Shown in pieces: positions 9,919 through 20,456 of a DNA stretch of 57,569 bases; the stretch's first letter is position 1, and every line of letters starts with the position of its first letter. The position numbers were made by a program, and so were the translations under genes. The notes beneath the pieces are model-generated. The model searched no databases, was not told the origin of the DNA, and saw only the letters and a list, made by a program, of their open reading frames with translations. Source of the stretch: Candidatus Methanoflexus mossambicus (GTDB taxonomy: Archaea; Methanobacteriota; Methanobacteria; Methanobacteriales; Methanobacteriaceae); NCBI GenBank assembly GCA_031261915.1, contig JAISIT010000223.1, forward strand, positions 1-57,569. The letters run 5' to 3'.

Positions 9919-10626
9919 ATGAAAACATTGAATAATATTAAATCTTTAGACAAAATAGCAACTAATTCTACGATCGATAGTATTTTAGGTGGAGGAATAG
10001 AAAAAGGGACTATTACTCAAATTTATGGTCCTCCTGCATCTGGCAAAACTAATATTGCTTTAACATTAGCTGTTGAAGTTTCAAAAAACAGTAGAAAGGT
10101 TCTTTATATAGATACTGAAGGTGGAATATCTATTGAACGAGTTAAACAAATAGCTAAAGATAATTTTGATGTAGTTGCTGAAAATTTGATTGTTTTTGAA
10201 CCAAAATCCTTTAAATCCCAACAGATGGATTTAAGAGCTATTGAACATTGGTTAAATGATAACCATGACGATGTTGATTTGATTGTTATTGATTCTATTG
10301 TTGCACTTTATAGATCTAATGAAAAAGCTATTAAAGAGTCTAATAGGGATATGGGTAAGCAAATAGCTTTACTTACAAGATTATCTCGTGAATATCCTAT
10401 TGCTATTTTAATTACAAATCAAATTTATTCTTCTTTTGATTCCGAAGGAAATAATAACAATATTTCTCCTGTTGGAGGATTCACATTACAATATGGGAGC
10501 AAAACAATTGTAGAACTTGCTAAAACTAATGAAATAGGTCAAAGAATAGCTACAATTAAAAGACATAGGACAATTGCTGAAGGAATTGCTACAAATTTCA
10601 ATATTACTGGTAATGGGATTGAATAA
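9919..10626 (+). CDS. radB: DNA repair and recombination protein RadB
   Basis: A RecA/RadA-family ATPase paralogue of archaea, 235 residues, lacking the N-terminal helix-hairpin-helix domain of RadA. Walker A is GPPASGKT (about residues 36-43) and Walker B is DLIVIDSIVALYR. The L2/C-terminal segment includes PVGGFTLQYGSKTIVEL. RadB is thought to assist RadA-mediated recombination; ATP hydrolysis is weak in studied members. The ATG start follows GGAG at about 9909. It is separated by 177 bp from the YrdC gene on the same strand and has its own candidate promoter. Confidence 0.94.
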   Translation: MKTLNNIKSLDKIATNSTIDSILGGGIEKGTITQIYGPPASGKTNIALTLAVEVSKNSRKVLYIDTEGGISIERVKQIAKDNFDVVAENLIVFEPKSFKSQQMDLRAIEHWLNDNHDDVDLIVIDSIVALYRSNEKAIKESNRDMGKQIALLTRLSREYPIAILITNQIYSSFDSEGNNNNISPVGGFTLQYGSKTIVELAKTNEIGQRIATIKRHRTIAEGIATNFNITGNGIE

Positions 10627-11007
10627 AAATATATTTTTTAATTTTTTTAATTTTTTTAATTATTTTAATTATTTTAATTATTACTTTTTTTATTTTTAGT
10701 ATTATTTTTTTAATAATAAATTTTATAAACAATTATATACAAATTATATATATTATTTTTAATTTTATATAAATTAATAAATATAATATGATTAATAATG
10801 GACATCAATTAATAGATTAATTCATGATTAAAAATAAATTGATAGATTAATTCCCAATTAAAAATAAAAATATATAAATTATATTATTATTTTTTTTAAA
10901 ATTATTTTTTAATATTATTTTTTATTCTTTTCTAAAATTTCTTATTACTTCTCTATTTTTTTAATTACATTATTTATTTATGTGGTTTAGATGAAAAAGG
11001 TAAAAAA
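10627..11007. other. A+T-rich intergenic region
   Basis: 381 bases without a credible gene. It contains runs of T-rich heptamers just after radB (a likely termination region), two copies of ATAGATTAATTC near 10815-10850, and a TATA-like AAAATATATAAATTATA around 10866, upstream of the aminotransferase gene. Confidence 0.5.
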
Positions 11008-12144
11008 ATGAATAAACCCGAAAAAATCCCCCCAAAAGGACATGATTCTAAAAATAAATTCTTTAATTCAGTATTTGCAGATAAAGAAATGATATGGATG
11101 GGACAGAATACAAATCATCTTCATGAACATGATTTTATTGCAGATGCTATGGTTAAATGTGTTGAAAGTAAAGAATACTGTAAATATCCACCTCCTGAAG
11201 GATTTCCTTATTTACAAAAATTAATACTTAAAGACTTGGATTTAGAAGAAATGGATATATTAGTCACAGCTGGAGGAACAGAATCACTCTATGTCTGTAT
11301 TAGTGAGCTTATTAAAAAGCATAACAATGTTATAACTTGTGATCCAGGATATTTAATTATTGATGAATTTGCTAGTCGTTTTTCTAATGAAATTCGTTCT
11401 ATTCCTATTTATAATGAAGAATGTGGATATAAATTAACTCCCGAACTTGTAAAACAAAATATTGATGAAAACACAAAGTTAATAATTTTAATTGATCCTT
11501 TAAACCCACTTGGAACTGCTTACACCGAAAAAGAGATTAAAGAATTTGCACAAATAGCTAAAGAAAATGATATATATCTTCTTCATGATATAACATATAA
11601 AGATTTTGCACGAGAACATTTTTCTGTTGCAAAATATGCTCCTGATCATTCAATAACCATTTTTAGCTTTTCTAAAATATATGGAATGGCAGGACTTCGA
11701 ATAGGTGCAGTAATATCAACACCCGAGATTATTGATGCAACAAGATCTGAGTTAATCAATGATTTGGGAACTAATTTAATATCCCAAGCAGGAGCTATTG
11801 CTGCACTTGAATCTAAACCAAAATGGATAGAATCAATTGTTAATACTACAAGAAACAATCAAAAATTAATTAAAACGGCTGTAGATTCTATTGATGATAT
11901 TCATATAGTTGCTTATCCATCTGATGGAAATATGTTTGCTATTGATATAGAAAAAACAGGAATAGATCCAGTTGCTTTGGCTAATTATTTACTTAAAAAA
12001 AAGATATTCGCAAGACAAGGAGTATATACAAGTAAACAATTTGGAGATAAGTATTTAAGAGTGAGTTTTTCTATTCCAGAAGAACAAGTAAAAATATTTT
12101 GTAAAGAATTACCATTAGCTATTGAAAAACTTAAGAATAAATAA
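11008..12144 (+). CDS. PLP-dependent aminotransferase, class I/II
   Basis: A 378-residue fold-type I aminotransferase. The PLP lysine is in [16 protein letters not shown] (about residue 224). The cofactor-binding segments are [12 protein letters not shown] near residue 90, [14 protein letters not shown] near 170 and [12 protein letters not shown]. The C-terminal arginine motif is in [12 protein letters not shown]. The substrate is not evident; histidinol-phosphate-like and aspartate-like aminotransferases share these motifs. The ATG at 11008 is the only reasonable start because an ATG at 10991 runs into a stop at once. A GGTA box precedes it. It is 130 bp upstream of thiC on the same strand, but no pathway link is implied. 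Confidence 0.86.
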   Translation: MNKPEKIPPKGHDSKNKFFNSVFADKEMIWMGQNTNHLHEHDFIADAMVKCVESKEYCKYPPPEGFPYLQKLILKDLDLEEMDILVTAGGTESLYVCISELIKKHNNVITCDPGYLIIDEFASRFSNEIRSIPIYNEECGYKLTPELVKQNIDENTKLIILIDPLNPLGTAYTEKEIKEFAQIAKENDIYLLHDITYKDFAREHFSVAKYAPDHSITIFSFSKIYGMAGLRIGAVISTPEIIDATRSELINDLGTNLISQAGAIAALESKPKWIESIVNTTRNNQKLIKTAVDSIDDIHIVAYPSDGNMFAIDIEKTGIDPVALANYLLKKKIFARQGVYTSKQFGDKYLRVSFSIPEEQVKIFCKELPLAIEKLKNK

Positions 12145-12274
12145 ATATCTATTGAAATACTTAAAAATAAATAAATAGATATTAAAAATATAATTGAAAT
12201 GATTATACAATTAATATAAATAAATAATATTTTATTATCTGCTTAAAATCAATATAATTTCATGAGGTATTAAA

Positions 12275-13549
12275 TTGACTCAAATAGAAGATGCTAAAAA
12301 AGGTGTTATAACTAAAGAAATGAAACATGTTTCTAAAATTGAAAATATAGATATTCAAAAGTTAGTTAATTTAATAGCTAATGGAAAAGTAGTAATTCCT
12401 AAAAATATTCTTCATGAAATTGATGGTTGTGGTATTGGAGATGGATTAACTACAAAAGTTAATGCAAATATTGGATCATCCTCTAAACTTGAAGATATTT
12501 CTCTTGAAGTTGAAAAAGCTAAAATAGCTGTTAAATATGGTGCTGACGCAGTAATGGACTTAAGCACAGGAGAAAAATTAAAAGAGTTTAGAAAAGAAAT
12601 ATTAAATGCAGTTAATGTTCCTATAGGCACAGTTCCAATTTATGAAGCTGGAGTAATCGCACAAAATAGATCAGGTTCTGTTTTAGACATTACGGAAGAT
12701 GATATATTTAATGCAATTATTAATCAAGCAAAAGAAGGTGTTGATTTTATGACCCTTCATTGTGGGATTAATAAAGAGTTAGTTTCAAAATTAAAAGATT
12801 CTAATAGAGCTATGGGAATTGTTAGTCGTGGAGGAACATTTTTAGCCGCATTAATAAATCATACAAACCAAGAAAATCCATTGTATGCAAACTATGAATA
12901 TTTATTAGAAATAGCTTATGAATATGACATTACTCTTTCATTAGGTGATGGATTACGTCCTGGTTCACTTCAAGATGCTACAGACATTCCACAAATCCAA
13001 GAACTTGTAAATTTAGGAGGATTAGTTAAAAAAGCCCAAGATGCAAATGTTCAAGTAATGGTTGAGGGTCCAGGGCATGTTCCATACAACCAAATAGCTG
13101 CGAATATGCAGATTGAAAAAACCATCTGTCATGGAGCACCATTTTATGTTTTAGGTCCTATTGTGACTGATTTAGCACCAGGATATGACCATATAACTTC
13201 AGCTATTGGTGGAACATTAGCTGCAGTTTCTGGAGCTAATTTCCTATGTTATGTGACTCCTGCCGAACATTTAGCTTTACCCTCCCTTGGAGATGTTAAA
13301 GAAGGTGTTATTGCTTCAAAAATTGCAGCACAAGCTGCAGATGTTGCAAAAGGCATTGAAAGTGCATGGACAAAAGAAAAAGAAATGGCTAAGGCAAGGA
13401 ATAATTTTGATTGGGAAAAACAATTTGATTTATCATTTGATAGTCAAAGAGCAGCTGGATATCGCCTTAATTGCAATATTAAAGATAAAGACATGTGTTC
13501 TATGTGTGGAAAGTATTGTGCAATTAAAATAGCTAAAGATATTGAATAA
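12275..13549 (+). CDS. thiC: Phosphomethylpyrimidine synthase ThiC
   Basis: A radical-SAM enzyme that rearranges 5-aminoimidazole ribotide into HMP-phosphate, the pyrimidine half of thiamine. It is 424 residues, the usual length for short archaeal ThiC. The C-terminal cluster-binding motif CSMCGKYC is intact. Core motifs GTVPIYEAG, DFMTLHCGINKE, RGGTFLAA, LGDGLRPGS and VMVEGPGHVP are all present. Translation appears to start at TTG (12275), 7 nt after a GAGGT box; no in-frame ATG fits. No TPP riboswitch-like sequence is visible upstream. Archaea often carry two thiC paralogues; a second would lie outside the window. Confidence 0.96.
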   Translation: MTQIEDAKKGVITKEMKHVSKIENIDIQKLVNLIANGKVVIPKNILHEIDGCGIGDGLTTKVNANIGSSSKLEDISLEVEKAKIAVKYGADAVMDLSTGEKLKEFRKEILNAVNVPIGTVPIYEAGVIAQNRSGSVLDITEDDIFNAIINQAKEGVDFMTLHCGINKELVSKLKDSNRAMGIVSRGGTFLAALINHTNQENPLYANYEYLLEIAYEYDITLSLGDGLRPGSLQDATDIPQIQELVNLGGLVKKAQDANVQVMVEGPGHVPYNQIAANMQIEKTICHGAPFYVLGPIVTDLAPGYDHITSAIGGTLAAVSGANFLCYVTPAEHLALPSLGDVKEGVIASKIAAQAADVAKGIESAWTKEKEMAKARNNFDWEKQFDLSFDSQRAAGYRLNCNIKDKDMCSMCGKYCAIKIAKDIE

Positions 13550-13796
13550 TATATCTAACATTTATAATTTTAATCATATTTTAACAAATTAGAATAAAAA
13601 TAATAATTATTTTAATGATAGTTTTAATTCTAATAATAATTCTAATAATAATTTAATTTTAATAATAGTTCTAATAATACTCAAATAATAATTTTAATAG
13701 TAATTTTAATGTAATATTAAATAATATATGTTTTAATAAATATAAAATAAAAAATTTACATAAATAAAATCTTAAATTTGGATTAGTGAATTTTTC

Positions 13797-14582
13797 ATGG
13801 ACGATAAAATAACTAAAGCTGATAAACACCTTGAAAAATTAGAAGGTCAAAAAAGAATTAAAGGAGATGAGAATAAACGAGTTGGTAGTGAGATATTTGA
13901 TAAACAGACTCTTGAAACTCTTTATAAATTAGCAAATCAAGGATATTTGGATGTCTTAAATGGTGCAATTAGTACTGGAAAAGAAGCAAATGTTTTAAAA
14001 GGGGTAAAAAAAGACGGAACATTTGTTGCTGTTAAAATATATAGAATTTCCACCTCTGACTTTAAAAAAATGCAATATTATATTCAAGGAGATCCAAGAT
14101 TTAAGATTAGATCTAACAATAAACGTCAATTAATTTTTTCATGGGTTAATAAAGAATTTAGAAATCTTCAACGTCTCCACACGGCTAATGTTTTTGTTCC
14201 AAAACCCATCACGGTTTTAAACAATGTATTACTTTTAGAATTTATTGGTGATGATATTGGAAATCCATATCAAACAGTAAAGCATCAAAACCCACGAAAT
14301 CCCCAAGATTTCTTTGAAAAATTAATGTATGAATGGAAAAAGTTTTTACACGACGGAAAATTAGTTCATGGAGATTTATCAACATATAATATAATAAATA
14401 ATAATGAATATCCTATGATTATTGATGTTTCTCAATCTGTGGTTATTGATCATATTATAGCTCGTGAACTTCTTAATAGAGACATTAATAATATTGTTAA
14501 TGAATTTAAAAAGTTTAATTTAAATATTTCCTCGGATAAAATTAAAGATAAAATAGATTATGGTCGTATTTTTAAAAATTAA
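13797..14582 (+). CDS. Atypical serine/threonine kinase RIO1
   Basis: A 261-residue RIO-family kinase with the RIO1 subfamily signature. The nucleotide-binding loop is STGKEANVLKG, the ATP-contacting lysine is in VAVKIYRISTSDFK, and the catalytic loop is LVHGDLSTYNIINN, followed by the metal-binding aspartate in PMIIDVSQSV. Known RIO1 proteins act in late small-subunit ribosome maturation. In many archaea this gene sits with the KH/Dim2-like RNA-binding gene and topoisomerase VI. Here the KH gene lies more than 20 kb away at 36023. The ATG start has only a weak GGA upstream. Confidence 0.93.
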   Translation: MDDKITKADKHLEKLEGQKRIKGDENKRVGSEIFDKQTLETLYKLANQGYLDVLNGAISTGKEANVLKGVKKDGTFVAVKIYRISTSDFKKMQYYIQGDPRFKIRSNNKRQLIFSWVNKEFRNLQRLHTANVFVPKPITVLNNVLLLEFIGDDIGNPYQTVKHQNPRNPQDFFEKLMYEWKKFLHDGKLVHGDLSTYNIINNNEYPMIIDVSQSVVIDHIIARELLNRDINNIVNEFKKFNLNISSDKIKDKIDYGRIFKN

Positions 14583-14914
14583 TCAAAATTTTATTTTTAA
14601 TTAACTTATAGTTCAATATTATTTTCTTATTTACTTTTTTAAATATCCAAAACTATCCAAAACTATCAATAATTATCCAAAAATATTTGATAATTTTATT
14701 AAGTGATTAAAATTTTTATATGTCATTCAATTTTTATTAAGCTATTCAATTTTTATTAAGCTATTCAATTTTTTACAGTTCATTAAAATTTTATTAAGTT
14801 ATTAAAGTTTTTATATGTCATTAAAATTTTATTAAGTGATTATTATTTTGTTATTAAATAAACTAAACCTTTATAAGTAAGTTTGTAAAAATTGTTATAT
14901 GGAGTCAAAAAACT
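14583..14914. other. Intergenic region with degenerate ~20-bp repeats and a promoter
   Basis: 332 bases made of imperfect repeats built on ATTTTTATTAAGCTATTCA and related ATTAAAATTTTATTAAGT units (about 14695-14845), with no gene. The end of the region carries the promoter of the next gene. Confidence 0.6.
14866..14877 (+). promoter_or_regulatory. Candidate TATA/BRE promoter of archaetidylserine synthase
   Basis: AAACCTTTATAAG: purine-rich BRE followed by TTTATAAG. Transcription would start about 25 bp downstream near 14897, just before the GGAG ribosome-binding site at 14901-14904. This is one of the better promoter matches in the window. Confidence 0.5.
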
Positions 14915-15700
14915 ATGAATTTTAAAAAATTTTATATGGGAAATTTTATAGCAATACCTGACTATCTCACATTACTTAATTTAATATTTGGTTTTTTAGC
15001 TATTTTAATGGCTTTTAAACTAAATTTTGAATTATCCGCATTATTTGTCATAATTGCTATAATTTTTGACTCTGTAGATGGATGGGTTGCAAGGAAAATT
15101 GGTAGAACTGGAGAATCAGATTTTGGAAAAAATATTGACTCTCTTGCTGATGCCATTTCCTTCGGTCTTGTTCCAGGAGTATTATTATATATTTTAAGTC
15201 TTCAAATAGCTTCTGAATTTAATATTCAATTTTTAGGTATTTATGTTGTGGAAATAATCGGATTAGTTGTTGGAATATTTATAGTTGTCTGTGGTATTCT
15301 ACGGTTAACACGATTTAATGTTATCACAGATAAAATCGATTTTAATGGATTCGTCGGTTTACCTATTCCACTTCATGCATTACTTTTTTCCTCCTTCGTT
15401 TTGGCAGGATTATTGAATTTTAATGTCAACTCAACATTTAACAATTTAACATTAATTTTGTGGTCGTTTTTATTAGTGTTAAATATATTCACTGGCATTT
15501 TAATGATAAGCACAATTAAATACCCTAAATTGAATAATTTTAAAATAATTATTCCTTTAGCAATATTAATTTTTTTATTAATAATTAGTTTTGCTTCTGG
15601 AGGATTTTTAATATATAATATCAATATCCCTGGAATTTTATTATTTATATTTTCATTTATATTGATATTTATTTGTCCATTAATTCAAAAAAATCAATAA
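14915..15700 (+). CDS. Archaetidylserine synthase (CDP-alcohol phosphatidyltransferase)
   Basis: A 261-residue multispanning enzyme with the CDP-alcohol motif as DSVDGWVARKIG, then FGKNIDSLADAIS. Motif position (about residues 51-85) and the following segment (RLTRFNV, FVGLPIPLHA) match the serine-using class (PssA type), so the product in archaea would be archaetidylserine. Six or more hydrophobic helices follow, including a long C-terminal hydrophobic tail. The ATG is preceded by GGAG. It is the second enzyme of this family in the window; the first (8070-8669) belongs to the inositol branch. The gene appears monocistronic with its own promoter. Confidence 0.88.
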   Translation: MNFKKFYMGNFIAIPDYLTLLNLIFGFLAILMAFKLNFELSALFVIIAIIFDSVDGWVARKIGRTGESDFGKNIDSLADAISFGLVPGVLLYILSLQIASEFNIQFLGIYVVEIIGLVVGIFIVVCGILRLTRFNVITDKIDFNGFVGLPIPLHALLFSSFVLAGLLNFNVNSTFNNLTLILWSFLLVLNIFTGILMISTIKYPKLNNFKIIIPLAILIFLLIISFASGGFLIYNINIPGILLFIFSFILIFICPLIQKNQ

Positions 15701-16391
15701 TTTTAATATTTCGTGATTTTAGTAATTTTATAATTTTTAGTAATCTTATTATTTTTAATAATCTTACTACTATTACCACTATTACTAATCTTACTAATTT
15801 AAAAAGTATAAATAAAAATACAATACTTAAACTTAATTAAAATTAATTTAAAGTTTAAAGTAAGCAAAACTAAATAAAATAAGTAAAACTAAATAAATTT
15901 TTCAGAATTTTTCTTCGTTAATTGAAAGGATTTTTTTATTAGATTTCATTTACTCCTTGATTTCCGTGTGTTTTTTGTTTCAAACCTTTTTAACATCCAA
16001 TTCTTTGCCTTTCGTTTTTCGTAGATTAATTTCATAGTTAATTTCATAGTTAATTTCATAGTTATTTAACACTTTGAATATTACGAAATTTATTAATTTT
16101 GAAATTTATATTTTAACACAGTTTCATCTTTTTTTATTTTAGTTTTTATTTTTAATATTTTTTTTACTTAATCAAATTAATCAATATAAGAAAATATAAA
16201 ATATAAATATAAATTTATATTGTTTATAAAATTAAGATATTTTCATTTCTCTCCGATATTATTATTTAATCTCAATTTTGTTTTAAACGGATTTAAACAC
16301 ATCCATCAATCTACTTCCCTTTTTTTTATTTTTATTTTTTTTATTTTTTTAAATATTAGATTTTTCATATTTATTTAAAAGAGGGATAATT
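15701..16391. other. Long intergenic region
   Basis: 691 bases with no convincing reading frame. A triplicated 12-mer TTAATTTCATAG occupies 16026-16061. The stretch 15900-16330 is less A/T-rich than typical spacers here (for example GATTTCCGTGTGTTTTTTG and CTCTCCGATATTATT), so a small RNA or long 5' leader of the next gene is possible but unproven. A GAGGGA ribosome-binding site ends the region. Confidence 0.5.
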
Positions 16392-18509
16392 TTGAAAATT
16401 GGAAAAAACAATAAGAGTAATAATGATATTAAAAAGAATAAGGATCTTATCCAAAATAATCAAGAGGATATTGAATTAAATCAAAAATTTAAGAATAATG
16501 ATAAGAATAGCAATAATAATAAAGTTAATAGTTTTCAAAAATATTTTCATAAATTAAAAAGTTTTTATAATAAATGTTCTAAACTTTTTGATTCTTTTAT
16601 TCCTTATGATTTTGATAAAGAAAAAGAAAATAATAATGATACTAATAAACATAATGATTTTAATTTATTAAATACTAATTCTAAGACAAAAACTAATAAT
16701 TATAATAATTTTAAGGTTAATAATATTAAAGATAATAATTTTAATAATGATAAAAACATTAATGTTAATAAAAATATTGAAAATAAGAAATTTAATGATA
16801 TTGATAATGATAAAAGCAATAAAAATAATATTGTAGACGATAAAAGTTTAAAATTCTTAAAGAATATACAAAATATGAGCAATAACAATAATAATCTCAA
16901 TATGGATGTTAATAATAATAGTAATAATAATATCAATAATGATAATGATAATAATAATAGTAATAAGAATAGTAATAAGAATAGTAAGATTAATAATACG
17001 AATAATAATGCTAATTTTAATAATAATGCCAATAATACTAATAATAATAATAATAAAAATCATGAAAAACGGGACAATTCTGTTTTTATTAGTCCTTTGT
17101 CTAAGCAAGAACACAAATATGATCAAAATCACAATTTTATTAAATCTAATCTAAAAGAACCTAAGAAAAATTATGATGTAAATACTTTAAGGGATAATAT
17201 TAAAAAAGTTCAGGATAATAGCCATAAAAATAATTCAAAACTAAAAAATAATGATCCGTTTTCTAAAATATTGTATTCTTTAAACAAATTATTCAATAAA
17301 ACTGATGAAAACAATAGTTATCAAAAAGATAATGAGGATAATAAGAAAATTCATGTTGGTGCAGCTATTTTTGGAGTAATAATTGTTGTATTAATATTTT
17401 CAGCTTATTACTTTCTTATTTTATCTCCTTTTCAAGAAGAACTTAACACAGCCAAAACAATTAAGTTAAATGAATTAAATTCATTATACAAAGGTCCTTT
17501 GTTGGTAGATTCGGAGACTATCTCATTAAAATCCGAAATTGAAAATGCTAATTCTCCAAACGAAGTTAATTCAATTGATATTATTCGTCCTGCTACTGTT
17601 TCGTGGAGAAATTATCAAAACAGAGAAATAAATTCAGTAAAAGATAATTTTTCACGAGTAATGGCAACATATACTGCAAATAGCTCTCGAAATGTGATAA
17701 TGAATATTGATGAAGCTAAAAAAATTATAAATGAAAATGATGGAACTGTTTTATCAAATATTGAATTTAAAACTCCAGATACAGTTGTTGTTCCATTATT
17801 AATTTCACGTCTTCAAGCTGGAGGAGGATTAATCTCTGTTGGAAGTATTACTGATGTTTATTTCCTTGAATCTGAAAATACTGGGAGTAATAGCCATAAT
17901 ACTGGAAATGAAGGTAGCGATAATAATATTAATAACAGTGAGGATATTAATAATAATGGAAATAATAATGGGAATAATAATATAGATAATATTAATAATG
18001 TTAATAATGGCGATAATGGTCAAAATTTACAAAACAATTCCAATTCTAATTCCAATACGGATATTTTAAATGATATTGGGAATGTTAATGAAAATTATCC
18101 AGTTATTAGTGGTGCTACTGTTTTAGCTATTTTACGTTCAAAGGATAGTGGTGTTATTGATGTAAATTATCTTAAAACCAAATCTAATACCCATAATGAA
18201 GTTATTAATTTACAAGAAAATCAAAATTCTTTTTCTACGGATGTTGAACAATTACTTCAAAGTATTGCAGCTGGAGGTAATGATGAGAGTTTGATTGATG
18301 GAGTTTTAAACGATTATGGGTTGAAACTTTCTCAATATGAACGAGAATCTAATTTAGCGGAATTAGATGTTGATTATATTGTATTGTTAGAAGTTCCTCG
18401 TAGTGATGTTACTTTTATTTTAAATAATATGGAAGATTTGATTATAACTATTCCTTCATCAAATGCTCCAAATTGGATGATTAATGAATTAAAAGAAACC
18501 TATTCTTAG
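16392..18509 (+). CDS. Asn-rich single-pass membrane protein (DUF515-like)
   Basis: A 705-residue protein. The first ~310 residues are extremely rich in Asn, Lys and Asp and probably disordered and cytosolic. One strong transmembrane helix follows at about 318-340 (VGAAIFGVIIVVLIFSAYYF). The C-terminal ~360 residues look folded and extracytoplasmic, interrupted by another Asn/Gly-rich insert near 500-560. The folded part resembles the archaeal DUF515 family, but I recognise this only tentatively. Translation starts at TTG after AGAGGGA. The sortase gene follows 204 bp downstream on the same strand, so a shared role at the cell surface is possible. No catalytic motif seen. Confidence 0.6.
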   Translation: MKIGKNNKSNNDIKKNKDLIQNNQEDIELNQKFKNNDKNSNNNKVNSFQKYFHKLKSFYNKCSKLFDSFIPYDFDKEKENNNDTNKHNDFNLLNTNSKTKTNNYNNFKVNNIKDNNFNNDKNINVNKNIENKKFNDIDNDKSNKNNIVDDKSLKFLKNIQNMSNNNNNLNMDVNNNSNNNINNDNDNNNSNKNSNKNSKINNTNNNANFNNNANNTNNNNNKNHEKRDNSVFISPLSKQEHKYDQNHNFIKSNLKEPKKNYDVNTLRDNIKKVQDNSHKNNSKLKNNDPFSKILYSLNKLFNKTDENNSYQKDNEDNKKIHVGAAIFGVIIVVLIFSAYYFLILSPFQEELNTAKTIKLNELNSLYKGPLLVDSETISLKSEIENANSPNEVNSIDIIRPATVSWRNYQNREINSVKDNFSRVMATYTANSSRNVIMNIDEAKKIINENDGTVLSNIEFKTPDTVVVPLLISRLQAGGGLISVGSITDVYFLESENTGSNSHNTGNEGSDNNINNSEDINNNGNNNGNNNIDNINNVNNGDNGQNLQNNSNSNSNTDILNDIGNVNENYPVISGATVLAILRSKDSGVIDVNYLKTKSNTHNEVINLQENQNSFSTDVEQLLQSIAAGGNDESLIDGVLNDYGLKLSQYERESNLAELDVDYIVLLEVPRSDVTFILNNMEDLIITIPSSNAPNWMINELKETYS

Positions 18510-18713
18510 TATGTGTATTTATTAAGGTTTATAGTAAATTATAAACAATTTAATTCTATATTCATTTAATTCCATATTCCTTTAATTCTATATTCCTTTA
18601 ATTCTACAGTCTTTTAATTTTATATTTAAATTTTTAATCAACAAATTTAAATAATATGATAAAGATAATTATTATATTATTTAATATTTTTATTATAATT
18701 ATAATGGATTTTT

Positions 18714-19421
18714 ATGAAAAAGACTACAATCATTATTGTAATAGCTATTTTATTTATTTCATTGTATGCAATGCAAGAAGTTAGCTATTTCTCATATAAG
18801 ACAACTATTGATAAAAACATTTCAACACCTGTTTTAAAGGTTCCATCAATTAATTTAGATGAAAAAGCTAATTTTAATTCATTATCTGAGGGTGTAATGA
18901 TTGATGAGCTTTCTTCAAAGCCAAACGAAGGAAAAATCATTTTTCATGGCCATAGAACATTATTGGGTTCGCCATTTTTTAGATTAAATGAAGTAAAACC
19001 TAATGACACAGTCATAGTTGATTGGGCAGGTGTTGGTGAGGTTAATTACACTGTAACTAAAACATATATTGTTCCAGCAAGTCACACCATTGAAATGGGG
19101 AATATGTCAAAAACTATTTATCTTATAACCTGTGATCCTATTGGAACATCTATAAATCGTTTGATTGTGGAAGCAGAACCTGTATCTCAAGAGCCATTAG
19201 TTGATAAGTACATAGTTACAAATCCAAATGAAAATTATTCAAACTATATTGCTATAGGATTTTTAGCTATTGGTTTAATTTTTAGCTATTTATATCCAAT
19301 AAAAGAAGATAGGAAGATAATTTTAATAGAAATCATTGTAATTTCAATAGTATTATTTGGATTATGTTTTTTCCCAGTTTCCCCTGCAATATTTGGATTT
19401 TTAGGATTTTTAGGATTTTAA
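18714..19421 (+). CDS. Sortase family transpeptidase
   Basis: A membrane-anchored cysteine transpeptidase of 235 residues. It has an N-terminal transmembrane segment (about 4-18), then the sortase beta-barrel. The catalytic His is in IIFHGHRT (about residue 78), the Cys in YLITCDPIG (about 139), and the Arg in NRLIVEAEPV (about 148). Two more hydrophobic helices occupy the C-terminus (about 180-198 and 208-232). This N- and C-anchored layout differs from the single-anchor class A enzymes. Its substrates would carry C-terminal sorting signals; none is obvious in this window. The gene follows the Asn-rich membrane protein on the same strand. Confidence 0.86.
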   Translation: MKKTTIIIVIAILFISLYAMQEVSYFSYKTTIDKNISTPVLKVPSINLDEKANFNSLSEGVMIDELSSKPNEGKIIFHGHRTLLGSPFFRLNEVKPNDTVIVDWAGVGEVNYTVTKTYIVPASHTIEMGNMSKTIYLITCDPIGTSINRLIVEAEPVSQEPLVDKYIVTNPNENYSNYIAIGFLAIGLIFSYLYPIKEDRKIILIEIIVISIVLFGLCFFPVSPAIFGFLGFLGF

Positions 19422-19551
19422 TAGCTATTGTTTTAAAATATAATTCTTTTAAAATATAGTTATTTAATTATTTAATTGTTTAATTGTTGCGTGTATTTTT
19501 ATTAATTTTATTTATTTTAATTTATAATTTTATAAATGGTGTTATAATTTC

Positions 19552-19962
19552 ATGAAAGGCATAATAACTTTAAAGAATGAGGAATATTACATGGATGTTG
19601 AAAATAAATATTTTTCTAATATTACTTCAAGAGAACGAGCTATTTTTGAAGGAGGTATTAGTATGGGAGCTTTGTTCCATCAATTTATTGGAACTCCAGT
19701 AAATTTTAAAACTGCAAAAAATTTAGAAATAGCTATTTCTAATTCAATTAAACTACAGCCAGCTGTTGTTGATGTTGAAGTTTCAATAGAGTTAAATAAG
19801 ATAATGAATGAAAACACAGAGTATGATTATGTTTCCTTATCTGGAGACATGTTAAATGTTAAAATTGTTTCTAAAATACAGGATGTTGAAGTTCATATTA
19901 GAATGCGATTTGTTGAAGAATTAAGCTATCCATTAATGTTTGTTGAAAAAATTATTGAATAA
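19552..19962 (+). CDS. mptD: Archaeal dihydroneopterin aldolase MptD
   Basis: A 136-residue protein matching the archaeal MptD family (formerly DUF372). The family converts 7,8-dihydroneopterin to 6-hydroxymethyl-7,8-dihydropterin in tetrahydromethanopterin synthesis. Recognisable segments are SRERAIFEGGISMGALFHQFIGTPV and the C-terminal EVHIRMRFVEELSYPLMFVE. The start at 19552 follows a GGTG box; an in-frame ATG at 19591 would trim 13 residues and cannot be excluded. The gene is alone on its strand segment, 130 bp after the sortase, with which it has no functional link. Product is cytosolic and expected to be multimeric. Confidence 0.85.
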   Translation: MKGIITLKNEEYYMDVENKYFSNITSRERAIFEGGISMGALFHQFIGTPVNFKTAKNLEIAISNSIKLQPAVVDVEVSIELNKIMNENTEYDYVSLSGDMLNVKIVSKIQDVEVHIRMRFVEELSYPLMFVEKIIE

Positions 19963-20456
19963 TATTTGTTCTATCTTTTTAATATCTAATATTTTATTGA
20001 TTTTAGCAATTATAATTATTTATAATTATTCATAAGTATTTATAAGAGTTTATAAGAGTTTATAAGAATTTATAATAGTTTATAAATTTTTTTAATGTTA
20101 AGTATTTAATGTTAAGTATTTAATTTTTTCTTTTTTTTAATTATCTTTAATTATCTCTAATTATTATTGTCTTTAATTTAATATCATTATTAATTATTAT
20201 TAATTATAGTTAAATAGTTATTATTTTTTAATTTTTAATTAAATATTTAAATTAAAATAATTATATATTATATATAAATATTTATTTTCTTAGTATTTTA
20301 CTATTTTTTTGAATTTGATTTAAATAATTTATTAATATTTTTATTTTTGTTAATGTTATTAGTATTAATATCATTAGTATTATTAATATTATTAGTTCTA
20401 TTAATATTAGTATTTTATTAATATTATAATGTTATTATAACTGGGAAGTGTCGTTT
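19963..20456. other. Intergenic region with 10-bp tandem repeats
   Basis: 494 bases upstream of the kor operon. TATAAGAGTT and variants repeat exactly every 10 bp five times at 20041-20090. TATA-like sequence (TTATATATTATATATAAATA) lies around 20261-20281. No gene is visible. Confidence 0.6.

Noticed and set aside
12145-12274. TPP riboswitch upstream of thiC
   Set aside because: The region is nearly pure A/T and shows none of the conserved riboswitch core sequences such as CTGAGA.
16700-17154. Overlapping hydrophobic reading frames on both strands inside the Asn-rich gene
   Set aside because: They are antisense or shifted readings of AAT repeats (Leu/Ile runs) and have no start signals.
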